DNA from: Pseudomonadota bacterium | Lineage (GTDB): Bacteria; Pseudomonadota; Gammaproteobacteria; Burkholderiales; Rhodocyclaceae | Length of the DNA stretch: 64,000 nucleotides | Reading direction: 5' to 3' | NCBI GenBank assembly: GCA_018240785.1 | Contig: JAFEFC010000014.1 | Coordinates: 47,657 to 111,656, forward strand | Program-made: the position numbers and the translations under genes | Part shown: positions 36,103 through 44,400 of the stretch, in pieces | Position numbering within the stretch: the first letter of the stretch is position 1 | How the letters are laid out: each line of letters begins with the position of its first letter | Notes under the pieces: generated by a model | Database searches by the model: none | The model's input: only the letters and a program-made list of their open reading frames with translations | What the model was told of the DNA's origin: nothing

Positions 36103-37014
36103 ATGAACTTACGTCATCTTCGCTGTTTCATTGCTGTAGCCGAGGAACTGCACTTCGGTCGAGCCGCTAGGCGGCTGCATATAGAACAATCTCCCCTATC
36201 ACGCACGATCCGCAAGTTGGAGACAACTCTAGGCGTGACGTTGCTCAGTCGCACGCCGCGGGGCGCAACCCTGACTTGGGCAGGGCGAGTCTTCCTCGAC
36301 GACGCCCGCCGCATCATGTTGAGCGTTGAGCAGGCAGTGGCCAGCGCGAAGGCTGCTGCCTCCGGTTCTCAGGGCATTTTGCGAATCGCGCTGTCGAGAG
36401 ACATAGGACGGGCGAGGCTATCAGCACTGCTTGCACTGTGCCGCGAAGAGTCGCCGCAGGTAAACATCCGGCTCTCCGAAGTACCGCTGACCGAACTCGT
36501 GCAGGGGCTGAACGCAAATCTGTTCGACGCCGGCTTTGCAATGGTCAATGAAGTGGAGGACGGGATCATTGCTGAGCCGCTGTGGGCCGACCCCTTGGTA
36601 GTGATCCTGCCCGCACGGCACCCGCTTGTAGCCTTCAAGGAAGTGCCGTTGCAGGAAGTGGTGAGCTATCCGCTGGTACTTTGTGATCCACGGGCATGCC
36701 AAGGTTGCGGTCGGCAGAGCGAACGACTGTTCCGCTCTGTCGATGTCCAACCGATCGTGGCTGAGTATGCCGCTTCTCACGGGCTGATGCTGACGTTGGT
36801 GGCCGCAGGGTACGGGCTAAGTTTTTCCACTGCCGCGCACTTGGCAACTTGCCAGCCGGCGGATGTTGTTGTCCGCCCGTTGGCCGGTCAGAGCGCATCG
36901 ATAACCACCTATCTGTTACGAACCGAGGGTGGCATGACGGAGCCGTTGCAGCGGTTCATCGAACGCGCCGAACGTGTATGTCATCAGGACGCAAGCACAT
37001 CACGCGCGATTTGA
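36103..37014 (+). CDS. LysR-family transcriptional regulator, paralogue
   Basis: The 303-residue protein starts MNLRHLRCFIAVAEELHFG and has the same domain order as the protein at 21791 (about half identical by eye in the helix-turn-helix). GAGGGA precedes the start. Three related LysR genes, one dead, bracket the cargo segment, which suggests past duplication or repeated acquisition. The effector is unknown. Confidence 0.88.
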   Translation: MNLRHLRCFIAVAEELHFGRAARRLHIEQSPLSRTIRKLETTLGVTLLSRTPRGATLTWAGRVFLDDARRIMLSVEQAVASAKAAASGSQGILRIALSRDIGRARLSALLALCREESPQVNIRLSEVPLTELVQGLNANLFDAGFAMVNEVEDGIIAEPLWADPLVVILPARHPLVAFKEVPLQEVVSYPLVLCDPRACQGCGRQSERLFRSVDVQPIVAEYAASHGLMLTLVAAGYGLSFSTAAHLATCQPADVVVRPLAGQSASITTYLLRTEGGMTEPLQRFIERAERVCHQDASTSRAI

Positions 37015-37568
37015 CGCAGATCTATCGAAAGGTGCGCGGCTAGTTTTCTCGGATTGCGCGATTCATCTTTGGTCTTGCGGCTGACCCGATCTGCATGGCT
37101 CATGCGCTGTACTGATTCCAGTTTCGACGCAATTGCTGCGCCCTTCCGTACTCCGGCACTCGCCTGCGGGCTCGCCGCCGCGGTCATTTCACTGACGCGG
37201 AACGCATGAGCTTTTGCTGGTTGCAAACCGGCTCATCCTGTTGACGCATTGGCACTTTACGCCGTTGGAATTCCTACGGAAAACTTTGGCCAGGTTTCGG
37301 GTAAAGCGCGGCACCCATGCTTGACTCCAGGGGAGCGCGACCACCAAGCCGCGTGCCGGTCCAAAGGCAAAGCGCCCGCATCATGGTTGAGGAGTTTCAA
37401 GCGTAGCAAGATGTAGTTCGCCCTTAGCCGGCCGTCAGCGCCGATGCAACGCTTCCTTCCACGATCCCGGCCGGTCCTGCGCTTCATCCGGATTTCTGGG
37501 CAATCGCCTCGCCCACTTGGGCGGTGCGCGTCTGCCAGAGTTCGAGCCGACGATGGGACGCACGCGAC
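37015..37568. other. 554-bp stretch without a convincing gene
   Basis: An 80-codon open frame on the minus strand (36984-37226) overlaps the LysR 3' end. It has no clear ribosome site and no recognised motif, so I do not call it. The remaining bases show no transposase, RNA gene or repeat that I can identify. This is the border between the cargo and the conserved ICE module. Confidence 0.5.
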
Positions 37569-38324
37569 ATGGAGAAATCGAGTTGCCTTGCCTTTGGCGC
37601 CAGGATCTACTACCGCCCGATCGAGGCGGCCGTCCGTTGGGCGGGACTGTTGCGCTTTGAGCCGCGGATTCTGGAAACGCTCGGGCCACGTGCCATGCCT
37701 GAGCCGAACGACTTTCCGCGCTGGCCCTTGCTGCGCCTTTTCTCCGAGCGCATCTTCGACGCATTGGCACACGATGAGCTTTCTTACGGCAAGGCAGGCA
37801 TGGCGCAGGAACCTCAGCGCCCCGCACTCGACGATCCTGCGTTGATCGTGCGCCACGTCGACCTGAAGGCGTGGATGTCGCATTACTACCCCGGTGAGCG
37901 GCCTCCATTCCTGTTCGACGGCATCGAGCGCGAACTGCATCCTTCGGTGAGCGTCGCCATGCTGAACGTGTTGCTAGCCGATCGCGAGGCCGCCAAGCTG
38001 CAGCTTGCCGAACTCGCACAACTACATGCGGCGCTGAAGGCACAGCACGAAGCGTTGGCGAAGGAGCATGCCAGTAGCATTCGTGAGGGCGATGCGAGTG
38101 AACCGGGCCTGCGCAGCGAATCGACTTACCTGAACATCATTGGCGGCCTGCTGACATTGCTGTTGGGCAAGTCCCCCGCGGGCTCTGCCTACTCGTCCTT
38201 CCGCAACATGGATGCGGTGATCAGTGCGCTACTGGCCCACCATGAAGGGCGGCCCGGCATCAGCGAGCGAACGCTGTGGAGCAAGCTGGCACAGGCGCGT
38301 CGCCACCTGGAGGCATCGCGCTGA
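37569..38324 (+). CDS. Conserved ICE protein of unknown function upstream of alpA
   Basis: The 251-residue soluble protein has a charged helical middle (QLAELAQLHAALKAQHEALA) and a C-terminal segment STYLNIIGGLLTLLLGKSP followed by ISERTLWSKLAQARRHL. Proteins like this sit immediately upstream of alpA-parA in PFGI-1-like ICEs, from memory of the family. No enzyme motif is visible. A GTG at 37524 would add 15 residues; neither start has a clear ribosome site. Confidence 0.7.
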   Translation: MEKSSCLAFGARIYYRPIEAAVRWAGLLRFEPRILETLGPRAMPEPNDFPRWPLLRLFSERIFDALAHDELSYGKAGMAQEPQRPALDDPALIVRHVDLKAWMSHYYPGERPPFLFDGIERELHPSVSVAMLNVLLADREAAKLQLAELAQLHAALKAQHEALAKEHASSIREGDASEPGLRSESTYLNIIGGLLTLLLGKSPAGSAYSSFRNMDAVISALLAHHEGRPGISERTLWSKLAQARRHLEASR

Positions 38325-38338
38325 GCCTGTAACAGCAG

Positions 38339-38373
38339 ACTGCAATTGCAGTTGCGTGTTCTGCAGTTGCAGT
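38339..38373. promoter_or_regulatory. Repeated TTGCAGT operator upstream of alpA
   Basis: ACTGCAATTGCAGT is a perfect 14-bp palindrome (38339-38352). The half-site TTGCAGT recurs at 38367-38373, exactly 21 bp (two helical turns) from the copy in the palindrome. The cluster lies about 75-110 bp upstream of alpA and looks like a binding site for a regulator of the alpA-parA-parB operon. Confidence 0.5.
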
Positions 38374-38448
38374 GAATCTCGCAGCAGCAGCATATGGAAT
38401 GCGAGGCACTTTCTGAACAACGCCATCGAGCGTCAAGGAGTGCCTCTC

Positions 38449-38667
38449 ATGTCTTCGCAGACCATCGCGCCGGCCTTGCCGCCCGAGCACCGCATCCTGC
38501 GCCGCGCCGAGGTCGAAGCCAAGACCGGCTTCAAGCGCGCGCACATCTACAGCCTCATGAAGGAAGGCAAGTTCCCCAAGGCGCTGCGCCTGGGCGTGCG
38601 CGCGGTGGGCTGGGACTCGGTGGAGATCGAACAGTGGATCGCCGATCGCCTCAAAGAACGCGCCTGA
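38449..38667 (+). CDS. alpA: AlpA-family regulator
   Basis: The 72-residue protein has the AlpA/MerR-like winged helix: ILRRAEVEAKTGFKRAHIYS followed by MKEGKFPKALRLG and VGWDSVEIEQWI. AlpA proteins activate excision and transfer promoters in ICEs and prophages. It begins at an ATG with AAGGAG upstream. It lies 40 bases before parA, so the two are likely co-transcribed. Confidence 0.9.
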   Translation: MSSQTIAPALPPEHRILRRAEVEAKTGFKRAHIYSLMKEGKFPKALRLGVRAVGWDSVEIEQWIADRLKERA

Positions 38668-38707
38668 CGCTTCTTCTCGGTTCATGCCATTCGACGAGGA
38701 GAAGCCC

Positions 38708-39574
38708 ATGCAGGTGGTGTCCATCATTTCGACCAAGGGCGGCGTGGGCAAGACCACGACGGCGGCCAACCTGGGCGGCTTCATCGCCGATGCCGGGCTG
38801 CGCGTGCTGCTGCTGGACCTGGACGTGCAGCCCACGCTGTCGAGCTACTTCACGCTGGACGTTCGCGCGCCCGGCGGCATCTACCAGATGCTGGCCTTCA
38901 ACGAGCGGCGCATCGAGCAACTGGTGTCGCGTACCGTGATCGCGGGCCTGGACCTGGTGCTCTCCAACGACGACCGCGGCGAACTGAACACGCTGCTGCT
39001 GCACGCTCCGGATGGGCGCCTGCGACTGCGCCATCTGCTTCCCGTCTTCCGCACGCACTACGACTTGCTGCTGATCGACACCCAGGGCGCGCGCAGCGTG
39101 CTGCTGGAGATGGCGGTGCTGGCGTCCGACCTGGCGCTGTCGCCGGTGACGCCGGAAATCCTCGCGGCGCGCGAGCTGCGGCGCGGCACGCTGCAACTGA
39201 TCGAGGACATCGCGCCGTATCGGCACCTGGGCATCGAGCCGCCGCCGCTGCGTCTGCTCATCAACCGTGTGCATCCTGTGTCGTCGAATGCGCGGCTGGT
39301 CCAGCAGGCGCTGCGACAGGTGTTTCAGGAACAGGCCGGCGTGCAGGTGCTGGGCACCGACGTACCGGCCATCGAAGCCTATCCGCGCGCTGCGACACGA
39401 GGATTGCCGGTGCACCGGGTGGAGTACCGGCAGCCGGCTGGGCGCACGGCGCCCGCGGCGTTGGAGACCATGCGCACGCTGGCCGGCGAACTGTTCCCCG
39501 TGTGGCGGGAGCGCTTCGCGCTGGTCACCGGTCGGGCCGATGCGGGAGGGGCCGGCCATGGCGAGCGCGCATGA
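38708..39574 (+). CDS. parA: ParA-family partition ATPase
   Basis: The 288-residue protein has the deviant Walker A STKGGVGKTTTAANLGG and Walker B LLLIDTQGAR. The ATG at 38708 follows GAGGAGAAG; an upstream ATG at 38684 lacks one. ParA/Soj of this ICE class supports maintenance of the excised circle. It overlaps the HicA-like gene by 17 bases. Confidence 0.92.
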   Translation: MQVVSIISTKGGVGKTTTAANLGGFIADAGLRVLLLDLDVQPTLSSYFTLDVRAPGGIYQMLAFNERRIEQLVSRTVIAGLDLVLSNDDRGELNTLLLHAPDGRLRLRHLLPVFRTHYDLLLIDTQGARSVLLEMAVLASDLALSPVTPEILAARELRRGTLQLIEDIAPYRHLGIEPPPLRLLINRVHPVSSNARLVQQALRQVFQEQAGVQVLGTDVPAIEAYPRAATRGLPVHRVEYRQPAGRTAPAALETMRTLAGELFPVWRERFALVTGRADAGGAGHGERA

Positions 39575-39794
39575 ACTGGCGCGCGGCCGCGAACGGCTGC
39601 GCGCGCTGATCGAGTTCGCGCTGGGCGAAGGCTGGCGCGTGGTTCGCACGTCCGGCGGGCACCTGAAATTCACGAAGCAAGGCTGCGCGTCGATCTACAC
39701 CAGCTCGACGGCGAGCGACAACCGTGCCGACCGCAATGCCCGCGCACAGCTTCGCCGCGCCGACCGGCAAGCGCAGGAGAATGGCCGTGGCTGA
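39558..39794 (+). CDS. HicA-like RNA-binding protein
   Basis: The 78-residue protein has the HicA core: GWRVVRTSGGHLKFTKQG, with the catalytic-type histidine preceded by glycine, in a small alpha-beta fold. HicA toxins are mRNA interferases normally paired with HicB. No hicB-like gene is adjacent; this gene is packed between parA and parB with overlaps on both sides. It may be a domesticated relative rather than a toxin. Confidence 0.65.
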   Translation: MASAHELARGRERLRALIEFALGEGWRVVRTSGGHLKFTKQGCASIYTSSTASDNRADRNARAQLRRADRQAQENGRG

Positions 39795-41445
39795 GCTGAC
39801 GCCGCAGGACATGGCTGCCAAGCTGCTGGCCACCGGCTTCGAGCGCAGCGGCCCTTCGGCCGCGACCTTGAGCGACCCCATCGCCGACACGCCGATGGTG
39901 GTGACGCTGGACCAGTTGCGGCCCTACGACCACGACCCACGCGTGACGCGCAACCCGGCCTATGCGGAGATCAAGGCGTCCATCCGCGAACGTGGGCTGG
40001 ACGCGCCCCCCGCGATCACGCGCAGGCCGGGCGAGGCGCACTACATCATTCGCAACGGCGGCAACACGCGGCTGGCGATCCTGCGCGAGTTGTGGAGCGA
40101 GACCAAGGAGGAACGCTTCTTCCGCATTGCGTGCCTGTTCCGCCCGTGGCCGGCGCGCGGCGAAATCGTGGCGCTGACCGGGCATCTGGCCGAGAACGAG
40201 CTGCGCGGCGGGCTGACCTTCATCGAGCGGGCGTTGGGCATCGAGAAGGCGCGCGAGTTCTACGAGCAGGAAAGCGGCCAGGCGCTGTCGCAGAGCGAAC
40301 TCGCGCGGCGACTGACTGCCGACGGCTATCCGGTACCGCAGTCACACATCAGCCGCATGAACGATGCGGTGCGCTATCTACTGCCAGCGATCCCGACGCT
40401 GTTGTACGGCGGATTGGGCCGGCATCAGGTGGACCGGCTCGCGGTGCTGCGCAAGGCGTGCGAGCGCACCTGGGAGCGGCGGGCGCTGGGCCGCACCGTG
40501 GCCGTGGACTTCGCCACCTTGTTTCAGGACGTGCTGACGCAGTTCGACACACAGCCGGACGACTTCTCGCCGCAGCGGGTGCAGGACGAGCTGGTGGGCC
40601 AGATGGCCGAGCTGCTGGAAGCGGACTACGACACGCTGGCGCTGGAGATCAACGACAGCGAAAGCCGCCAGCGTGCGCTGACCAGCGAACCGGCGGCACC
40701 GACGCCACCGGCAGCGCCTGTCGTGCCTGCTGCTCCTCCCCCGCCGGTCTCCGTGCCTCGGCAGCCACCCGCCTCGTCTGTGCCGCGCGACGCCACGCCG
40801 GTCGCGCCTCCGGCGCCAGCAGCGACACCGCCTGCATCGCCCGAAGCGCCGGAGGACCAGCACGGGCAACGCGACGAGCGCCTGCAAGGGCACATCGTGA
40901 CACCGGCACCGACCACCGAGCGCCTGCAGTCCATCCAGCGGATGGTCGCGGACCAGCTCGGCGACAAGCTGCCCGACTTCGAGGCCGATGCGCTGCGTGC
41001 GATCCCCGTGCAGGTCGGCGGGCTCTATCCCATCTCGGACGTCTGGTACGTCGAGCCGGGGCTGGACGTGCCAGATCGCCTGCGCGTGCACATCGCGCAG
41101 TTCGCGCGCGAGATCGCCGGGGAAGCGGCGGTCGCCGACCACATCGAGGCCAGCGTCGGCGGCATCGGCTTCGTCTGCGTGGCGCCGGCCTCGGGCCAGG
41201 CGAAGGCGCTGCCGGCGTTCGCGCGGGCGGTGCTGACCCTGCTGCATGCGCTGAGTGCGGCTCCGCCCTCCGCGAACGGATTGGACCGCGCGCGGCTGGC
41301 CGACGAGCTGGCGGCGCTGCTGCATGGCCACGGCGGCTCGGCCACACGCCTGAGCGATGCTGCGCTGGTGAAGCTGTTCCGTCTGCTGCGCCTGGCGCGC
41401 CGGCTGCTGGACCTGGAAGCCGGTGACCCGGGCCACGAGTCCTGA
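39787..41445 (+). CDS. parB: ICE ParB-family protein (PFGI-1 class)
   Basis: The 552-residue protein has a ParB/Srx-type nuclease-like domain at the N terminus (LRPYDHDPRVTRNPAYAEI, IRNGGNTRLAIL) and a helix-turn-helix region (QSELARRLTADGYPVPQSHISR). A proline/alanine-rich linker (about 305-370) leads to a C-terminal domain seen only in this ICE family. I prefer the GTG at 39787, seven bases from AGGAG; the ATG at 39781 is only one base from it. It probably binds the ICE centromere-like site. Confidence 0.88.
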   Translation: MAELTPQDMAAKLLATGFERSGPSAATLSDPIADTPMVVTLDQLRPYDHDPRVTRNPAYAEIKASIRERGLDAPPAITRRPGEAHYIIRNGGNTRLAILRELWSETKEERFFRIACLFRPWPARGEIVALTGHLAENELRGGLTFIERALGIEKAREFYEQESGQALSQSELARRLTADGYPVPQSHISRMNDAVRYLLPAIPTLLYGGLGRHQVDRLAVLRKACERTWERRALGRTVAVDFATLFQDVLTQFDTQPDDFSPQRVQDELVGQMAELLEADYDTLALEINDSESRQRALTSEPAAPTPPAAPVVPAAPPPPVSVPRQPPASSVPRDATPVAPPAPAATPPASPEAPEDQHGQRDERLQGHIVTPAPTTERLQSIQRMVADQLGDKLPDFEADALRAIPVQVGGLYPISDVWYVEPGLDVPDRLRVHIAQFAREIAGEAAVADHIEASVGGIGFVCVAPASGQAKALPAFARAVLTLLHALSAAPPSANGLDRARLADELAALLHGHGGSATRLSDAALVKLFRLLRLARRLLDLEAGDPGHES

Positions 41446-41464
41446 GCGCGCAGGAGGCTCCCGT

Positions 41465-42025
41465 ATGTCGGCACCGCACCCGCTCAACCAAGCCGTGATC
41501 GCCCAGGCCCTGCATGACCTGCGCAACGGCCAGTTGCGCCGCTGCAAGGCCATGGGCTTCGGCGAGGAGGAGCTGGATGCGCTGAAGCACCCCGAACTCG
41601 TGAGCATGCTGGTGAATGCCACGGTGTCGTGGTGTTCGGTGTCGGTGAACCGGGAGGTGTTGAAGCGGCTGCTGAGCCAGGTGCACGACGTGGAGCGGGA
41701 GATCGCCACGGTCGACCGCATGCTGCGCCTGGGAGCGAGCACGGAGATGGTCAGCAAGTTCTACGGACTCACGCATCAGGAAGTGGCGCTGCGCCGCGAC
41801 ATCCTCGGGCTGCCCAAGCGCAAGGGCCGGCATCCGGTGCTCGACGAGGCGCAGGACGTGGCCTTGTGGGAGCACTGGAAGGCCGGCGTCGCCGAGCGCC
41901 ATGTCGCCCTGACCGACGACACGGCGATGCTGGCGCTGACCATGGACCTGGCCGAGGCGCTGAGCCTGCCGATGTCGGTGATCTGGTCGGCGATACGGAA
42001 CTGGATCGACCAGGGGCTGGTGTAG
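41465..42025 (+). CDS. DUF2857 ICE protein
   Basis: The 186-residue protein matches DUF2857 as I remember the family: it begins with LNQAVIAQALHDLRNGQLRRC and has EREIATVDRMLRLGAS ahead of a helix-turn-helix-like TEMVSKFYGLTHQEVALRR. DUF2857 genes lie between parB and the STY4528 gene in PFGI-1-like ICEs. The start has AGGAGG eight bases upstream. A DNA-binding role is likely but unproved. Confidence 0.75.
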   Translation: MSAPHPLNQAVIAQALHDLRNGQLRRCKAMGFGEEELDALKHPELVSMLVNATVSWCSVSVNREVLKRLLSQVHDVEREIATVDRMLRLGASTEMVSKFYGLTHQEVALRRDILGLPKRKGRHPVLDEAQDVALWEHWKAGVAERHVALTDDTAMLALTMDLAEALSLPMSVIWSAIRNWIDQGLV

Positions 42026-42027
42026 CC

Positions 42028-43221
42028 ATGACCACGGGCGGCGCACCACGGCGCGATGGCCCGGTTGCGCTGTCGGCGTTGTTCGACGAGGCGCTGCGGC
42101 ACCTTGAGCCGAAGGAACCGGCGCAGGGCACGGCGCCGAACCAGGACGGTTTTCTCTACAGCGGCAACCGGCACGAGAGCGTGCCGCGCGCGCTGTTCCT
42201 CGACCGACGCCTGACGCCGCTGGAGCGCAATGCCTGGCAGGTGTTCCGCCTGCAGCTCAACGACGACGGCGTGACCGCCTTTCCCACCTACGACCAGCTC
42301 CGCCCCTATTTGGCGTCCATGCCCTGTGCGGCGCAAGCCTCGCACGAGACCGTGGCGCGCGCCTTGACGCTGCTGCGGCTGACGCGCTGGCTCAGCCTGG
42401 TGCGGCGGCGGCGCGATCCCAAGACCGGCCGCATCCAGGGGAACCTCTACGTGCTGCACGACGAACCGCTGTCGCCCTTCGAGGCGATGCAGCTCGACCC
42501 CGACTATCTGGGCCTGGTGAGCCAAGCGCTCACGCACGCGGCGAAGGCGGTGCAGGTCGTGGGCATGAACACGCTGCGAGAGATCGCCGAAGACCCCCTG
42601 CTCAGCGGACGCACGCTGCCGACCCGTCTGCAAGTGCTGGCGCAGCGCATGGCGCGGCATGGCTGGACGACGCCAGATTATCCACAGGCGGGTGCGGACC
42701 ACGAATCCGAAGAAGGCCAGGAAGCCCTGCTTCGGAATGACGCGCGCCCGTCTTCGGAATCCGAAGCAGGGCCGAAACCCGCGCTGGACAGCTCTCTTCG
42801 GATTCCGAAGGAGGACCGTACAGTACGTAATGATCGTATAAATGAAGTACGTACAGTACCGCGCGCGAGGGCCTTGCAGAACCTGCGGCTGCCCGAGCGT
42901 TTTCTGCGCTTGAAGGACGAGCAGCAGGCCGGCGCACTGGTGGCGCTGCAGCAGGTGGACGAGGCGCAGCGGCAGGCCGTTCTTGACGAGTGGGCGGCAC
43001 GCTGCCGCAACAGCGCGGTACGCAACCCGGCCGGCTACCTGTTCGGCATCATCCAGAAGGCGATCCGCGGGGAGTTCAAGGCCTGGGCCGGAGAAAGTGC
43101 ATCGGCGCCACCAGTGCCCCCGCCACCTGCGCCATCGTCACCGCCGGCATCCCGTGCGACTGACCCCGAGGTGGCACGTGCCTACCTGGCACAGCTCCGA
43201 GAAGCCTTGCGTGATCGCTGA
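42028..43221 (+). CDS. STY4528-family ICE replication protein
   Basis: The 397-residue protein has an N-terminal winged-helix-like domain (LERNAWQVFRLQLNDDGVTAF ends after LERNAWQVFRLQLND, then SHETVARALTLLRLTRWLSL) and a helical C-terminal part (LPERFLRLKDEQQAGALVAL ... AGYLFGIIQKAI). A disordered acidic linker spans about residues 220-280. The family is described as pathogenicity-island replication proteins. The DNA coding for the linker carries a DnaA box and repeats (next feature), as in the lambda O gene. It lies two bases after the DUF2857 gene. Confidence 0.82.
   Translation: MTTGGAPRRDGPVALSALFDEALRHLEPKEPAQGTAPNQDGFLYSGNRHESVPRALFLDRRLTPLERNAWQVFRLQLNDDGVTAFPTYDQLRPYLASMPCAAQASHETVARALTLLRLTRWLSLVRRRRDPKTGRIQGNLYVLHDEPLSPFEAMQLDPDYLGLVSQALTHAAKAVQVVGMNTLREIAEDPLLSGRTLPTRLQVLAQRMARHGWTTPDYPQAGADHESEEGQEALLRNDARPSSESEAGPKPALDSSLRIPKEDRTVRNDRINEVRTVPRARALQNLRLPERFLRLKDEQQAGALVALQQVDEAQRQAVLDEWAARCRNSAVRNPAGYLFGIIQKAIRGEFKAWAGESASAPPVPPPPAPSSPPASRATDPEVARAYLAQLREALRDR
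42678..42859. other. Candidate replication origin (oriV) inside the STY4528 gene
   Basis: TTATCCACA at 42678-42686 is a perfect DnaA box. The half-site TCCGAAG (or CTTCGGA) occurs six times between 42706 and 42810. Two pairs form 15-bp palindromes, CTTCGGAATCCGAAG (42752-42766) and CTTCGGATTCCGAAG (42796-42810). An AT-rich stretch (42827-42850, 17 of 24 bases A/T) follows, bracketed by direct repeats of GTACAGTAC at 42818-42826 and 42851-42859. The order DnaA box, iterons, AT-rich region is that of a theta-type origin. The encoded linker is low complexity, so the DNA could evolve as an origin. Confidence 0.6.
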
Positions 43222-43227
43222 TGTTGA

Positions 43228-43244
43228 CTATCCCCAGGGGATAG
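43228..43244. promoter_or_regulatory. 17-bp palindrome, copy 1
   Basis: CTATCCCC-A-GGGGATAG, perfect inverted repeat with a one-base centre, 108 bases upstream of the HEPN/OST-HTH gene. It is followed by CTGGAACAAACACCCTTCCG, which resembles the sequence after copy 2. Confidence 0.7.
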
Positions 43245-43351
43245 CTGGAACAAACACCCTTCCGCCGTGTTCGATTGCCGCCCGCCGAACCACCGGCGAA
43301 ACTGTCGCCTGTGAATCAGATGAGGACAGCCACGCACGAGCCCGGCCGACG

Positions 43352-44212
43352 ATGGACATGACGACTTCCCCCGCCACAAACGCACTGCAACCACTACAGC
43401 GAGAAGTTCAGCGCTTGCTGGGCAGATGCCTATTGCGCCTTCAACAATACGAGCGCCTCATGAAAGCCATCGTGGCCCACCACGAGATTTCAGGCCCGGC
43501 GCATTCGCTGGAGTCCATTCGCGCAGCGCGGATTGAAGATGCCGCGACCAAGACCCTGGGCACGTTGGTCGGACAACTGTTTGGTTCGTATGTCGTCACC
43601 GATGGAAATGGTGGCGAGGAACGCGACGACGATCTTCCCGGCGACGCGGTTTCCTTTCGCACGCGCGTGCAACTGAGCCTGTCTGCGCAGGACTACGCCA
43701 AGACCCAGGCCGATCTCAAAGACCTGGTATCGCTGCGCAACACACTGGTGCACCACTTCATCGACCAGCACGATCTATGGACCGTGGACGGGTGTCGCGC
43801 TGCACAGGACGAACTCGGTTCCGCCTACACGCGCGTCGATCAACACTTCGAGCAGCTGCGCGGCTGGGCCGAGCACATGGATCAGGCGCGGCGCCTGGCA
43901 GCGGAATTCGTCCAGTCGGACGTGTTCCACGACCTGGTGGTCAATGGCATCGCGCCGGACGGCACGGTGGACTGGTCGGCCGCCGGCATCGTTCGTGCGC
44001 TGCGCGAGGCCGCCGCGCAGTTGGCCGTCGAGGGCTGGACACCCATTGCCGCCGCTGGCCGCTGGATCGCGGACCGGCATCCCGAGCAGCTTCCAGCCAA
44101 GTACGGCTGCAGCAGTTGGCGGCAGGTGGTGCACGAGTGCCGCCTGTTTGAGCTTCGCTACCGTGAGGTGGAGGGGCAACGGGCCGCTTGGTACAGACCT
44201 CGCGAAGCATAG
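43352..44212 (+). CDS. HEPN-like / OST-HTH (LOTUS) domain protein
   Basis: The 286-residue protein has an N-terminal all-helical domain with LRNTLVHHF, where Arg129-Asn130 and His134 give the RNxxxH motif of HEPN ribonucleases. The C-terminal part (about 222-270: WTPIAAAGRWIADRHPEQL, then KYGCSSWRQVVHECRLFEL) matches the OST-HTH/LOTUS RNA-binding domain. Together they suggest an RNA-targeting protein. It sits alone behind the palindrome at 43228. OST-HTH proteins are known on related ICEs; the HEPN assignment is mine. The start is ATG 43352; no strong ribosome site is seen. Confidence 0.65.
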   Translation: MDMTTSPATNALQPLQREVQRLLGRCLLRLQQYERLMKAIVAHHEISGPAHSLESIRAARIEDAATKTLGTLVGQLFGSYVVTDGNGGEERDDDLPGDAVSFRTRVQLSLSAQDYAKTQADLKDLVSLRNTLVHHFIDQHDLWTVDGCRAAQDELGSAYTRVDQHFEQLRGWAEHMDQARRLAAEFVQSDVFHDLVVNGIAPDGTVDWSAAGIVRALREAAAQLAVEGWTPIAAAGRWIADRHPEQLPAKYGCSSWRQVVHECRLFELRYREVEGQRAAWYRPREA

Positions 44213-44262
44213 CCCCGCAACGCGGTCTCACCTCCGCGCGAGCCGCGAACACATCCGCCGAG

Positions 44263-44279
44263 CTATCCCCAGGGGATAG
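44263..44279. promoter_or_regulatory. 17-bp palindrome, copy 2
   Basis: CTATCCCC-A-GGGGATAG, identical to copies 1 and 3, 121 bases upstream of the PFL_4669-family gene. The following bases CGGCACAAACAGCCTTCCG match those after copy 1 at most positions, so the conserved unit here is about 38 bp. Confidence 0.7.
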
Positions 44280-44400
44280 CCGGCACAAACAGCCTTCCGC
44301 GCGGAACAAACCGGGCGCGCATGGGCTGCGGTTTGTTGACTGACAGCCTTCCGGCCGATGCCGATGCTGGCGACTCGCCCCTTCACCGCGAGTCGCTCAC

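Noticed and set aside
36984-37226. 80-codon minus-strand open frame after the LysR gene
   Set aside because: It overlaps the LysR 3' end and has no ribosome site or known motif. It may be real, but I cannot support it.
39558-39794. A complete hicAB toxin-antitoxin pair
   Set aside because: The next gene is parB and no hicB-like protein is encoded nearby.
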